NCBI GenBank assembly: GCA_001692895.1
Contig: KV748179.1
Location: forward strand, 4,424,668 to 4,488,667
DNA length: 64,000 bases
Reading direction: 5' to 3'
From: Cenococcum geophilum 1.58
Lineage: Eukaryota > Ascomycota > Dothideomycetes > Gloniales > Gloniaceae
Shown: one piece after another, positions 44,306 through 56,890 of the stretch
How positions within the stretch are numbered: the first letter of the stretch is position 1
Layout of the letters: every line of letters starts with the position of its first letter
Notes under the pieces: generated by a model
What the model was told of the DNA's origin: nothing
The model's input: only the letters and a program-made list of their open reading frames with translations
The model's database searches: none
Position numbers and translations under genes: made by a program

Positions 44306-46071
44306 TTAAGCCTAGAATAAATAGAGACGTTAGCTAGCTAGTATAGTCTAGAACTACTAAGACCTTACTATAGTAACTATTAGTTACCTATCCGCTAGGT
44401 ACCTAAAGGGTAACCTACCTAATACTGTATTATGTTATACTCTTTTAAAACTTAATATATATGCGTAAACTCCTTCCTATAGTAAATAGCGACCTTTTTC
44501 TTATTACCCCTATCCCGTACCCTATCCTTAGTATATTAACCTTACTCTTATATTAGATATTACTAGCTAGCTTACTAGGAATTATAGGTAGTGTAGATAG
44601 CTATAGTATAGTCTTAAATTTAACTAAGATGTTTAGCATTAGCGCTAGAATAAGACAAAGCCTGGGTAATGTAGTAGTTAAAAACATTAAAGGATTGTCG
44701 CCACTTAGGCCTAGGCTATTAAAGCCTAAAGTTAGCAATAAAAATCTATTAAGGATAGAGAAGCTTACCTTAATATAACTACCGCTCTTAGTATATATGC
44801 ATTAATTATAAGGACTAAAGGTATTAGATTTAACGCAGTACGTCTTATTATAAGCCTCTAAAATCCTATTATTAGATTTCTGGTCTTTTAAAGACGTATA
44901 AGCAAAATTATTTAGGTAGGGCTAGCACTAGTTACAAGTTAGTAGGGGTTAGGGTTCTATATATAAAGGTAAGGCTAGGATACGCTATAGAATTTACTTA
45001 AAAGAGTAGTTAGTAGGAGAATAAAGAGGTATATTAAATTAATAATAAAAAAGAAGAAAATCTTAATAATATATTAAAGATACGTCTAAATTGGACAAAG
45101 GTTAATAATAGGACGTAAGGTGTTAAGGAAAAGGATTAAGCTTAATAAGTGAAGTGTCTTTATACTTTACCATCTAATACCCTTCTAATAAATAGCCACA
45201 ACCTTACCGATATAACTCCGTTATAATAGCGCTATTTAAAAGGAAGGAAATACGTATATAAGTTATTTAACTATTACTTCCTTATAAAAACTAACTACGT
45301 AGCTAGGGGAAGGTAATTAAGACGTTAAATTAAAAACGTATATAGGTTAAATTAGACCTAAAACGATACTATAGTATTAAAGAACAACGTTATAGACGTT
45401 CTTAATAATCGTATAATAGCTATAATTGCTATCGCAAAATGTCCCTATTTACTAAGTAGTAGAGCTACGCCAAATATACAGTATAGGACTACTAGATTTA
45501 AAAGCATATGCACTAAATCTTAAGAGATAAGTCTCTTTAACTGACTAATTAATACCTTAACTATATTTAATAGCCTAAGGGTAAATGCGGGAGTAATATA
45601 TTAGTGACGTAAAGGATTATAAGAAAAGGATTATAAGAAAGAATTATAGACTATATCTTAGCAGTTAAAGACGACGGTAAGATAAGGCTCTATACGTTAA
45701 ATCCTATACTAAAAGGTTCTATAGAACTATACTAGAACACTAAATTGCCTATAATACTTATAATTAATTATAGACTGGCATAAAGGCTTAGAAGTAAAGT
45801 TGTATAAAAATCCCTATATTAGCCTAGGTAGTTACTAGCATACTTCTAGTAGGCTTTTAATAGGTCTCCTAGTAATCCTTACGTTTTTTCTCCAATTATA
45901 TTTTTTCCTTATTAAGGTTTTTTAGGAGTTTAAAGTAGGGGTTAGATAGATAAATAATATACAGCGGTATACCGACATCTCTCCAAACCCCTTCCGGGAC
46001 GAGCCCTTATAATCTCCCTACCGTAAGGTAATAGCGATCGGGGGCCGACCGTAAGAAGGGGGGGGGGGTAA
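44306..46071 (+). mobile_element. Gypsy B internal part 3 (3' region, unassigned)
   Basis: It resumes after element E and leads to a polypurine tract at 46053-46068 and the 3' LTR. No retroelement domain or host gene is recognised in about 1.77 kb. Together with 29760-30357 this makes an unusually long segment between the chromodomain and the 3' LTR. It may hold an untranslated region, an extra gene now erased, or another old insertion. Confidence 0.55.
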
Positions 46072-46284
46072 TGTAAGGGATATTATTGCGGACACCTTAG
46101 GTTGCCCTTAAGACAACCCCTAAACACCCCTTAGATAGTCGCCGGTTACGTGCTAGAGGTATATACCCATAGTATATAATCTCCACAATCCTAGAGGCCT
46201 TACCTCCTTAAAGATTCGTCTCTTACCAATCTATCCTATTTCAATCGTGTCCTTATAGCCCCCTGTCTACAAAGTCCCCTTATA
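46072..46284 (+). repeat. 3' LTR of Gypsy B (213 bp)
   Basis: It pairs with 10612-10826. A run of G residues directly upstream is the polypurine tract. After it comes GGATC, and element A's gag resumes exactly where it broke off at 10611. Confidence 0.93.
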
Positions 46285-46530
46285 GGATCTTAGTAGCAGA
46301 AGATGTTTAGGCAGACTCTATAGTAAGAAAAATAGTTTAAAAAAGGAGCTTATATAAATTACGAAAAATAAGGTTATTTTATTAAAGACTATAAAAGTAG
46401 GTAGAGTTACTATATAGTAAGAGGAACGAGACTAGTTGTTTGTATCAACTTAATAATATAGGTAAGTTATATCTAGGGGCACGAAATACGTATAGTATCG
46501 TATACTCTTTTAGATAGTGGTAACTGTCAA
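46285..46530 (+). mobile_element. Gypsy A, right part (end of gag, possible protease start)
   Basis: After the target copy GGATC the sequence continues colinearly with gag of F (57858-58015), including a zinc-knuckle-like region. A possible protease motif (LLDSG near 46508) follows. Beyond about 46530 similarity is lost and no RT of element A is found in the window. Its right edge is uncertain. Confidence 0.7.
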
Positions 46531-46539
46531 TTCTATTAA

Positions 46540-49500
46540 GGTAGACTACGTAGTCTATATACTAACGCGCCTCCCCCCTAATTAGTTAGCGTATAAGTAG
46601 TTAGTACACCAAACGCATAACTACGCGTTTAGTATACCACGTGCCGTAATTATATACTGGCGGCACTTAAAAATAGACCCACTTATATATAGCCTCCGTA
46701 ATTACTTTAATAGAACCGTAAAATATTAAGGAAATATATATAGGAAATCCCTCCCGAGATGCCTTTTAGGCTGCCTTCCAAACGGTGCTTTAAGCTGGCC
46801 ATAAGTCCTATTTACGGTCCGTAAAATAAACCGTACGGCCTTCTAACGGGCCGTAAATAAACTATACAGCCTTTTAACGGGCCGTAAATAAATCGCAAGT
46901 GCTCCGTTGGTCTCGTTCCACCTATTCTATAACCTTTAGATTAAGCTTATTTATGTTAATTAGGGTTTTAAGAGCTTAGTATAGCTTTGCCTTAGTTATA
47001 GCGTCCGCTAGGTTATCTCCGCTGCTGATCTATTTAACCTCTGTAATCTCACGTTATTTATAGGCCTAATGTAAGCATATTAGGTCGACTATAAGTCTCT
47101 TCTCTTATATCGTACCTAGTTTAACTATATAGTCATAAAGGGACTTTAAATTAGTGCATAGAACTAGGGGTAATTACTCCAATTATAGGATCTTCTGGAT
47201 TATTAACTTAATTGCGGCTTCTATATTAAAGCTATAAGCTAGTATATATAGCTTAGAAGCTAGTATACTACGGGTTACTCGTTTACACTTAATTAAAGAC
47301 TAATAGGTTATATTTATATCCCAATTATAGTCCGTAAGTGCAATTATAAAGCCGATTTATAATAATAGGTCCCTATTATTAGCGAAGAAGGCGTCCGTAA
47401 ATACTAGTAAGCTAAGGGAATTTAGGTCTAGTGGCACAAAAGTAAGTCCTCTTATTACATTATTAATTTGCTACTAAATGCGTTTATTAAGCTACTTAAT
47501 ATTTTCCTTTTATAGATCTATTACCTAGGCCGCAAAGGATAAATTATAGGTAGATTTAGGTTAACAGACTATAGTAATATAGGCGCCTCTTATACGCTAT
47601 ATAACATATTAGTCCTTTATATTTATAGTTTTACGGGTCTCTTTATAGAAACTAGTAAGGTCCGTAGGCTTTACTATAATAAGCCTTAGGTTTTAAGCTT
47701 AGCGTTCCTAAGTTAGCTAGATTAGGTTACCCTTTTATATAATTAAGCCTCTATTAAACTTAATTAGAGTCTACTTAGTTAACTACTCTTACAGCTTTAC
47801 TAAGAACTTTACCTCTTATAGTTTAGTCTCTTTAGCGTCTACAAAAGTCTAGTCCGCTAAAAAGAGGGTATTATCCGTTTAGAGTCTAATAATATTAAGG
47901 CTGTTTAATAGGGTATATAGAAGGCAGGGGTTGTAAGTTAACTATTCTATTTTAAGTTTACTAATATAATACTAGTAATACGTTTTAAACTAGTGGTTTC
48001 TAGCTTCTAGTACTCTATAAAAGGGTTTTATAATCTATAAAATTATTCCTAGTTATAAATTAAGCTTAAGGGGTAGTCGTATATAGATATCTCTACTTAG
48101 GTAGATATTAGACTGCATATAGGCTTACGAGATATTCTATAAGTAGAGGGCTATAGGTTTAGTTTACTGTAGTCTAGGCGTAAGTATAAGTATAATCTAT
48201 TAACTAACTTATTAAATTATAGGCAATTATATAAGAACTAGGTCCTTTCCCTAGTTATTATAAGCTTATATAATAAGCCTTAATTTCTTAAAGGCCTTAT
48301 TAGTACTAGGGTGTTTAATCTTATTAATAAAGCGTAAGTTAAATATACAGACGCCTTGCGGAATATCTCTCTCCATTATAACCGCAAAGATACCTTTTTT
48401 AAGTAGTCCGTTAATCTCTTTACGTTATAAGTCCGTAAAAGGGGTTTCCTGTACTAAGACTAATATATCTATAGGTGGGAGTTGCCTTACGGATATATCT
48501 GCGGAGGTTAGGTAATTCTTTATTATAGGGTTCTTAGTTATAGGGTACTTTTAGGGGCGTCCTCGGCTATACTTTATAGTAGGTTTAGCGGGTTTAGTAA
48601 GTTTACGGGGGACTTTTAGAGTAGGTAAGGGTGCTTCCAGTTTGTCTAATTTAATATTATAGGTATTTTTAGACTAAAAATAGGGGTTTACGGACGTACT
48701 TCTAAAGTTAGTTGGTCTGCTAGGGAGCTATACATAGCACGTTTCGTCTTCTACAGCTAGTAAACAATAAGGTCCAGTCTAATTGCCGCTCTTATACTAT
48801 ATAAGGACTTTAGAATTAAGCGGGAGGTTATATACTAAGGTCGTGTTAGGTCTGTTACAGTAGTGTAAAGCACTATTAACAGTTTATTTAGCCTGTAACT
48901 TAACTATTTTAGCTATTACCTTCCGTATTATAGCTGCTTAATCCGTAATAGACGGGGTAGGAGGGTCCAGTTTACCTATTCTTAGGTAGGCTCCATAAAC
49001 TAAGAGGGTGGGTACTAGTCCGTTAGGGCCAGCAGTGTTATTAACGGCTTTTATAGCTACCTGTAAAGCCAGTTCCTTTTAAATATTCTTATACTTATCT
49101 ATAATAATCTAATAAGCTCTCCGTAGAGCTAGGTAAGCTCACTTAATAAGCCTAACGGACTAGTGCACCTTAACTAGAACGGCTTTTATTAAAATAGCTA
49201 TAGCTATAGCATACTATTGGAATTTCTTACTAATAAAGTTCCTATTGGCGTCGTAGGTAATATACTTAGGGAGTTTAATATATATGTTAATCTAGCAGGT
49301 CCGTAAAATATCCTAAGTATATTTTATAAATATATTTTGCAACTAACGGGCGGCTTAATAGTAGGTTGCCTCGTCAATTATATATAGTACTAGGCTGCTG
49401 TTAATATACATAATATCTATGTACACTAAGTGGTTAAAATTAAAATCTTTATAAAGAGTAAACTTAAATTGGCTTAGGGAACGTCCGTATTTCTAGCAGA

Positions 49501-51000
49501 AGGAACAGTATTTAGTTAAGTAGTTAATTGCCTTCTTATTAACGTCGTTATGTCTAGAGCGTTTAAGGACTCTATATAGCTTTTCGGCTAATAGGTAGCC
49601 GAAACGGCGGTATGGGCGGTAGATTTTAGTACTAGTAAGGTAGCACGGGTTATAGTTAAAAGATTCCTAAATGTAGGTCTATAAAGTCTCTCCCTATATA
49701 AGGAACGGGTGTCTAAATCGTTATATAATTGGCAGGGTAATATACTTACTTCCTAGGGCAGTTATGGGGCCAATTAAGATGTCCGTAACATTATTGTAGT
49801 AAACCTATAACCTATCTATATCCGCGAGGCAAAGTAGAAAAGGGGTATCCGCTTTTACTATATGGAAGTTAACTAGGCTAATTAGAGTCTTAACTGCAAC
49901 TAATTTAATTAATACAGTTAAGCCAATGCTAAATTGGACATTTACGGCCCTAGTTTGCATAGTATTAATATCTATATTATTATTTGTAGTGGTCTTATAT
50001 ACAAGGTATTATCTATAACCTATAGTAGACTTCTCAGAGGTACCTATATTGATTATAACGCTATAGAATTCTTTAGGGGTATAGCGTTCTGTGGTAATAT
50101 ATATAAATAGGTCCTGTTTACAGTCCGTAATATCTATAATAGGTTTAATAGGTATACTTACAGGCTAGTTTTTAGGTGTAATTAAATATATAAAAGAGCG
50201 GTTAGCTAATAAGGTTATAATATTAAAGGCTTAGCTATCTGTAAAAGGTCTAAAAGTAGTTAAGAATATCTCTAAGGTCTCCTGTTCCTAGGTATTTAAG
50301 TTAAAGCTAATTATAAGGGCTTCTATTAACTTGTTAAGAGACTCCTCTACTTCCTCTCCTTTATAGTCTAAGATAAACTAGTTAATCTAATTATTAAATC
50401 TCTTCTTAAACTTATTATGTTTTTTCTAGGTATACCTTATAAACTAGCATCCTTTCTTACTATATATAAAGCACTTCTAACTAGTTTGTCTATAGGGGTA
50501 TGCTTTTGTATAGGAGTTACTATAGGGGTTATAGGTAGGACTTAGTTGGTACGGGTACTACTAGCGGTAGCGGCGGTCCGTAAAGTAGGCATCTAAGTTA
50601 GTTTATAGGTTTTATAGGTTTATAATAAAGGCTTAAGTACTACCTAGCGGGTTAAAACTTTGTATATTATAATAGAGGACCGTAAATCGTTAATAAGGCT
50701 AGTTAAGGTGTCTATAGGCTTATAATAGGCGTATTTATAGGGTTCTACTTCCTAGTAAGCTGTAATAAGTTTATTATATAGGAAGTTATCTGTTTAAAGC
50801 TTAGTATTAAGGCCGTGCTATAGGTGCTAAAGGTCTTTAATAAGAATTTGCAGGTACTCTATAGTTAATTTTTCGGTGTTCTTATTAATTACAGTCCGTA
50901 ACTTAATCGCATTCTATTATATAAGGATATTACGCTTATTAAAGGGAATACTAAAGGGGTTGCTCTTAAGGTTAGTGTAATAGTAGTTAAGGGCTAGGCC
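46540..51000 (-). mobile_element. Ty1/Copia element J (reverse orientation, boundaries uncertain)
   Basis: The minus strand reads, from right to left, gag (~50000-50950), integrase (~48600-49900), RT (~47650-48560, catalytic region near 47860-47890) and RNase H (~46920-47450, ending with a NLADAITKAK-like motif typical of fungal Copia). No matched LTR pair could be found. The left flank (46540-46910) may hold the 3' LTR, while the right end is abrupt near the LINE. It is a broken fossil with very many breaks. It is related to, but clearly diverged from, Copia G. Confidence 0.82.
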
Positions 51001-51899
51001 GCGTAGTATAGTAGAGTAACGCGAACATACACATGCAACCTTACTAAAAGGTAGCACCGTACTTCAAAACTTACGCATACCCTTCTGCCTATTAAAAACA
51101 ATCGATTTTCCAACTCCCAAGACCTAATTCCTACTGCCTAGCGAGCTAGAGGTGGATTTATTTGTCATTTTTACCCCCTTTTCCCTAACAGAAAATTCTT
51201 CTTAGGGGTGGTTTTAGCTTATAAGTGAGGCACGGATAGGAACACTAAAACTACTACTACTACCACTACCACCAATACCAAAACTACAAAACATAGACTT
51301 TTTCTAAGTTTTTCTTCTATAGAAAGTAAAAGCCTAATAAAATAGGGGGTGTAGGTACTTTTCTATATCTCTTTTAGTCAGATTTTCTTTAGTAAGAGGA
51401 AGATTGCCTTTAGGGCTTTTCTGCTAGTAAAAGCCTAATAAGTCCTTTTTTTTAGTAGTTTTTTCTACTTCTAATAGAAAAAGAAAATAACTATACTAGT
51501 CTTTTTTAGCTAGTTTTTCTACTACCTTTTAGCCTAATCTCCCTAGAAATCTTCTAGTAAGATTAGTAAGGAGAAAGGGCGTAAAAGGATAGTAAAAATT
51601 AGCAAGGCTTTTTGCCTAGTTTTTTTACCTCTAGGACTAGGAGATAAGAGACCTAAGGAGGTTATTATCTACTATAAAAACTAGGAACCCCCCCTATAAG
51701 ATAGTAAGGCCTCTAATAGGCAAACATATAGAGACAAGCGACGACGAACCCTCATCTACCTCTTCTTCTACCTCTTCCCCTTCTCCTTCTCCTTCTCCTC
51801 CATCTTCCCCTTGCCCGTCTAAAAAAGACATAGAAAAGGAAAATAGAAGAAAAAGATATTATATACCATCTTCTCCTAAAAATGAAACCCAAAACTAAA

Positions 51900-53150
51900 G
51901 AAGAAGGATGTTAGTACCTAAGCTTATTACGGCTAGTATACCTCCCTCCTCTCTTTCTCTAAAATATCACCTATAAAAAGCCCTAGATAACCTAAACCAG
52001 GCCTATATAGGGCTAAAAGAAGAAGAAAAAGAAGAAAAAGAGCAAGTTAAATTACTAGGGGACTACATACAGAGTGTCCTAGTAGGAGAAAATCCCTTTA
52101 CAAAAGAAAAGGAAAGAAAGGAAAGAGATGTCCTAAAAGGACTAGTAGAAGAAGTAAGAGCTCTCCGTAAGGAGGTAGCCCCAAAAACGCAAACCTACGC
52201 AGAGAAGCTAAAGAAGGGCCTCTCTTCTTCCACTTTTGCTCCTTCTTCCTCTACTACTTCTTCCTCCCCCCCCCTCCTTATCTCCCCCTACTAGTTCTAC
52301 TAGCCCTACCTCTACTAGAGGAAAAAAAAGTAATTATAAGAAAGGAAACTAGTCCTAGTTACGGACCAAAAAGACCAGCCTCTAGATGTCTTCTCTTTAC
52401 GAAATTAAGTTAACTAACTATTTATATCTAAAATGCAAATAGAGAAGCTAGTAATAGCTACTATAGCTAGAACTAGAGAAAAGCAGAATATTCTCCTTAT
52501 AACTACAGAAGTATATAATGTAGAGTTTCTAGTTAAACATAAGGAAATCTGGTCTAACTGCTTCTCTTTTAAAAGGGAATAAAAACTAGAGCCCTAGGCT
52601 TAGGTAGTAGCTTACGGCGTCCCTATCTCCCCTTTCCTAGAAGAAGGAGGCTCTAAACTTCTAAAAGAAGAAATAGAGACCTTTAATCCTATTAGAATAC
52701 AGGGACTACCTAGATGGATCTTATCTAGGGAAAAGAGATATAATCCATAAACTAGGTTCGGCTCTATAGTTTTTGCTATAGAAAATAAGGAGAAAAGATA
52801 GGAAATCCTTAAGTAGAAGGAAATCCTAATTGTAGGGGTAGCTGCTAAGGTAGTTAAATACCTAAAAGTCTCTCCTACTACACAGTGTACAAGTTGCCAA
52901 AAATTTAGCCATATAGGAGATAGATGCTCTACTAAGGCCTGTTAATTCTATGCAGCGGCACATCTATCTAAGGACCACTCCTGTCCTATTTATAATATAA
53001 TAGGTAGACCTTGCGAGCATACTACCCCTCTTTGCAGCAATTGTAAAGAAAACCACTTTGCTAATAGCAAAGACTGTAAGTCTCTTAAAGCAGCTAAACT
53101 AGTATATAAATAAGTACAAGCTTAGAAGGTTCTATATAGGAAGAAGAAGA
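51900..53150 (+). pseudogene. LINE ORF1 (gag-like, zinc knuckles)
   Basis: A charged coiled-coil stretch (LKEEEKEEKEQVKLLGDYIQ) lies near 52010-52070, followed by EVRALRKEVAPKTQTYAEKL and a Ser/Thr/Pro-rich part near 52220-52320. The C-terminal part has CCHC knuckles: C-TS-C-QKFS-H-IGDR-C at about 52888-52930, a damaged second one, and C-SN-C-KEN-H-FANSKD-C near 53034-53076. This layout is standard for Tad1/I-clade ORF1, which binds RNA and makes the particle. Several in-frame stops occur, all TAG/TAA. No start codon could be fixed. Confidence 0.78.
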
Positions 53151-56100
53151 GATCTCTTTAGCTTCTAAAGCTAGGGGAGAAATCTCCTTTATACAATACA
53201 ACGTAGGAAAAAGACAAGAAGTATAGCAAACCCTACTAGAAATAGGATTTAGGAGAAAAATAAATATTATCCTAGTATAAGAACCTAGTACCTAGAAAGA
53301 CAGACAAAAAGAATCCTACTTCTCTATTCCACATCCTGCATTTAACCTTATCCTCCCTAGTAATCTAGCTATTTAACCTAAAGTAGCTATCTATATAAGG
53401 AAAACTAGTTCTAGTATTTTATAATATAGAAATAGGGAGGATATCTACAAAGATATAGATATTATAGCATTAGAAATCTATAGCCAATTTAAAAGATTTC
53501 TACTGTTTAATGTCTACAATAAGAGACAACTAGACAAAAACTCTAGAACCTAAAGAAGTAGTACAACTACTATCTCTAGGGCCATTCTAGAACTGGAAAT
53601 AAACCTCCCTTTTATACTAATAGGAGACTATAACCTACACCATAAACAGTGGAACGTGCTAGCTAGGAACCCAACTAGGGAGGCTAAAGAATTAGTAGAC
53701 TGGCTAGACAAATACAACTGCTAATTACTAAATTTAGATGAATAGTAAGGGACCTTTTATAGATCTAATATAAGGGAAAAGTCTATTATAGACCTAGCCT
53801 TCTACTTAGGAAACTTTTAAGAAAATACCTAGGATAATTGGACTATAATAAAAGAAACAGGATCTGATTATAAGACTATAGCATTCTCTTTATTTACTAG
53901 AGAGACTTAAAGATACCTAAACCCTCCTTAAGAAACCCCTTTCTCTATAAAAAAAGGCAAACTGGGAACTTTTCTTTACCTCCTTAAAAGAACAAGTTCT
54001 AGAGCTAGAACTAGAAGCAAAGCTTTTAGTTTTAGAAGAACTAGTTAGAGAAAACCCCTATATAAAGATAGGAGAAAAAGGTCCCCTAGCCTCCCTAAAA
54101 GATTTGTATAGACTTAAGGATAAAAGCTTAAGTACACTAGTAGATAATCTAGTAATAGATCTTACTAGCTGTATAAAGTTAGTAGTAGAGAAAGCTATTC
54201 CTAGATCTAGAACCTGCGAATTCTCTAAACCATAGTGGAATAAAGAGCTTCTAAAGAAAAGATAAAAAATGGCAAAACTAGGAAGACTTTATAAGGAATA
54301 ACCTGATAGAAGTTCTAGACTAGAAGCCTATAAAGAAGCTAAAAATCAATACTTTTACGCAATAAGAGAAGCCAAGACTAGCTACTGGAATAGCTTTCTA
54401 GAAAAAGCATAAGGAAAAGAGGTCTTTACTGCCCTAAAATATATAAAGGAGAGAACACTGCGAATAATCCCTAGTCTATAGTATAGTAAGGACGGGACTA
54501 CTAAACTAGTAGAAAGCTTTGATGACTAATGCAAAGCTTTTATAACTACTCTATTCCTAAAACCCCCTTCTACTAGCCCTATAGAGTGGAAGGACTATAC
54601 TATAGACAGTAAATGGGAATGGCTAGAACTAGAGAGAATAGAAGTTAAATAAGCACTTNTCTCTAGCTCTAATAAAAAAGCTCCAGGGCTAGATGGTATA
54701 TCTTTCGCAATTTTATAAAAGGCTTACCCTACTATAGAAGATCTTCTATATAGGATCTATAGGATCTTATTTATTTTAGGCTATTAGCCAAAGGTATAGA
54801 GAGAAGCTTGAGGAGTTATTCTTCCTAAAGTAAATAAGGAGGACTATTTTCTACCAAAGTCCTATAGACCTATCTCCCTATTAAACTGCCTAGGAAAGAC
54901 TTTAAAGATCTTTACTACTAGATTAGGATATCTAGCTAGTACTACTAGCTTACTTTAAGATTTATAACTAGAAGGAAGAAGATAGCGGTCTGTAATAGAC
55001 GTAGTTCTACTACTTCTAAATAATATATAATCTAAAAATAGTAGGAAAAAAGCTAGATAAAGGATAGCTACTATATTATTCCTAGACGTAAAGGGGGCTT
55101 TTGGCTATATCTCTAAAGGCTAGCTTCTATCTATCTATAAGGAACTAGGACTACCTATAGCGTTTATATAATAGGTGGCTACTTTCCTAAGCAATAGAAA
55201 GATATAGCTTTCCTTTAACGGGCAAATATAAGAAAAAGTAGAACTAGAAACAGGGATACCACAGGGATCGCCTATATCCCCTATCTTATTTCTACTATAT
55301 CTACGCAATATCTATAGGCTAGAGACAGAAGGAGCCTATTCCCTTAGCTATATAGACGATTTTGCAATTATGGTTATATTAAACTCTGCTAAATCTAATT
55401 GCAAAAAGCTAGAGAGGATTGTGCGAGAGCTAATGTCTAAAGCTAAGGAAGCTGCTATTAGCTTTAATATTGGCAAAACAGAGCTTATACACTTCTATAA
55501 TAAGCGTACTACTATAAAGGAAGGGCTAAAGCTAGAAGACGTAGAAATATCCCCTAAACCCCTAGTTAGGTAGTTAGGAGTATTCCTAAACTCTAAGCTT
55601 ACTTTTAAACAATATGTGGAAATAAAAATCTCTAAAGCAAAAGCAGCCTTCTATTTAATTAGAAGACTAGGCAATATATAAAGAGGTCTATCCCTATAAG
55701 CCCTTTAACAGCTCTATATAGCCTACGTTACTACTATAGTAGACTACAGAGTACAATGCTAGTGGAAAAGCAAATCTAGAGACTACTTACTAGCTAGGTA
55801 CCAATCTTTACAAAATAAGGCCCTAAAACTAGTTTTAGGAGCGTTTAGAGGATCTCTAAGCCAAGCTATAAAGATTGAAGCTTCTACTCCTCCCCTTAGA
55901 ATTAGATTTGAAAAGCTTTGCAATAACTACGTATTAAGAATCCTAAAATTTAAGGAAAATCACGTAATTAAAAAGCCTTATATAGAAGAGGTTAATAAAG
56001 ATAGGGACAAACTAGCAGCTAGTTCTAGCTCTAATTCTAGCCCTAAAAACTCTACTATAAAGTACCTCTTACAGCTAAAAACACAGCTACTATCTCTAAC

Positions 56101-56200
56101 TACTAGAGTTTAGAAGCTAATCTAAAATTGGAATATAGAGAGAGTCTCTTTAAACTAGTAAAAACTGTAGTCTCCTCCTATTCCCGCTTTCTTTTTTATC
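53150..56200 (+). pseudogene. LINE ORF2 (endonuclease and reverse transcriptase)
   Basis: It opens with an ISFIQYNVGKRQE-type endonuclease start near 53180. The metal/phosphate motif GDYNLHHKQW is at 53622-53651. GSDY at 53860-53871 stands where GSDH is usual, a His-to-Tyr change consistent with C-to-T. RT follows: PKSYRPISLLNCLGK (~54855-54899), FLDVKGAFG (~55081-55107), GIPQGSPISPILF (~55254-55292) and an intact SYIDDFAI catalytic box at 55347-55370. The thumb region has LGVFLNSKLTFK. An open run of 67 codons at 55370-55573 is part of this RT. Numerous TAG/TAA codons make it inactive. Confidence 0.88.
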
Positions 56201-56374
56201 TCTAAGGGTAGTAAAGAAGAAGCTATATAAGAACATCTACATTAGCAAAATGTTTATGCCTCCTAACAGTACTGACAGCTCCTAATAGCTCCTGTTAGAG
56301 CTGTTAGGAGCTCTAAGAGACACTTACACTTAGCATCCTATCAGAAACCTATTAGGAGGTCGCTTAGACTATTA

Positions 56375-56446
56375 GGATTACTAGGACCTTTAGGACCTTT
56401 AGGACCTCTAGGACTATTAGGACTATTAGGACTATTAGGATAATAA
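56375..56446 (+). repeat. 9-bp tandem repeat at the LINE 3' end
   Basis: There are eight units of GGACCTTTA/GGACTATTA/GGATAATAA, ending in TAAAAATTC just before Gypsy F. Short tandem repeats in place of poly(A) are known at the 3' ends of some I-type LINEs. A hairpin (AGCTCCT...AGGAGCT) lies upstream at about 56277-56312. Confidence 0.85.
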
Positions 56447-56455
56447 TAAAAATTC

Positions 56456-56890
56456 TGTTACGAACGCTTTAAGTACAATATTACGACTACTTAGAGAGGA
56501 GTTAGAAGAAGCTAGTTAGTTAATACAGGCACGGTCCAGGATGGAACCCATAGAACTATGTAATAAGGAATGGTAAGTAGAGTCACGTAATATAATCTAT
56601 GTAATCTGTATAATCTATAAGATCTATAATAGAGCGAACAGAGCAGACAGAGCGGATAGAGCAACGACTTTCTTAGGAGTACGGTTGTGTATTTAAGGAC
56701 CCTTAGTCCCTACCTAGATAGTTCCTTCCTCGTAGTGATTCTTAGAATACAATTAGAGTTAATCTATTAGGCAACCACTCTACCAGTTATTATTACGTTA
56801 TTAACTTACTTGCAATACCTATATACCTAGCCCATTAATAAGTCCACCGTAGTTCCTACTACAAGGCTCTGTTATACAATCACTACCACG
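56456..56890 (+). repeat. 5' LTR of Gypsy F (right edge approximate)
   Basis: It aligns with the LTR region of A (from 9236), for example TCCCTACCTAGATAGTTC in both. The TG start is clear. The end cannot be fixed without the 3' LTR. No target duplication is testable. Confidence 0.6.

Larger units (their letters stand above)
10612..46284 (+). mobile_element. Ty3/Gypsy element B (composite, 35.7 kb with insertions)
   Basis: The LTR pair is 10612-10826 and 46072-46284, with target duplication GGATC at 10607-10611 and 46285-46289, inside the gag of element A. B's own sequence is split by a MITE (13206-13510), Gypsy C (14308-26815) and Gypsy E (30358-44300). Without these it is about 8.9 kb, long for this group; about 2.4 kb of it lies 3' of the chromodomain. 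Parts in order: gag-like region, protease (~12640-12720), reverse transcriptase (~13840-14307 and 26820-27160), RNase H, integrase (~28340-29400), chromodomain (~29590-29740). It is a fossil with dozens of breaks. Confidence 0.92.
51100..56455 (+). mobile_element. Tad/I-like non-LTR retrotransposon (LINE)
   Basis: Two reading regions are visible: a gag-like ORF1 with coiled coil and zinc knuckles, and an ORF2 with apurinic-type endonuclease and reverse transcriptase. The 3' end carries about eight 9-bp repeats. The left edge is not defined; candidates lie at 51050-51250, beside Copia J. Gypsy F begins immediately after the tail. Many in-frame TAG/TAA codons show it is inactive, but protein similarity is easier to follow here than in the LTR elements. 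Confidence 0.85.

Noticed and set aside
56375-56446. 9-bp GGACTATTA repeats as a telomere or CRISPR-like array
   Set aside because: They have no spacers and no telomeric unit, and they sit at the 3' end of a LINE, where such tails are expected.
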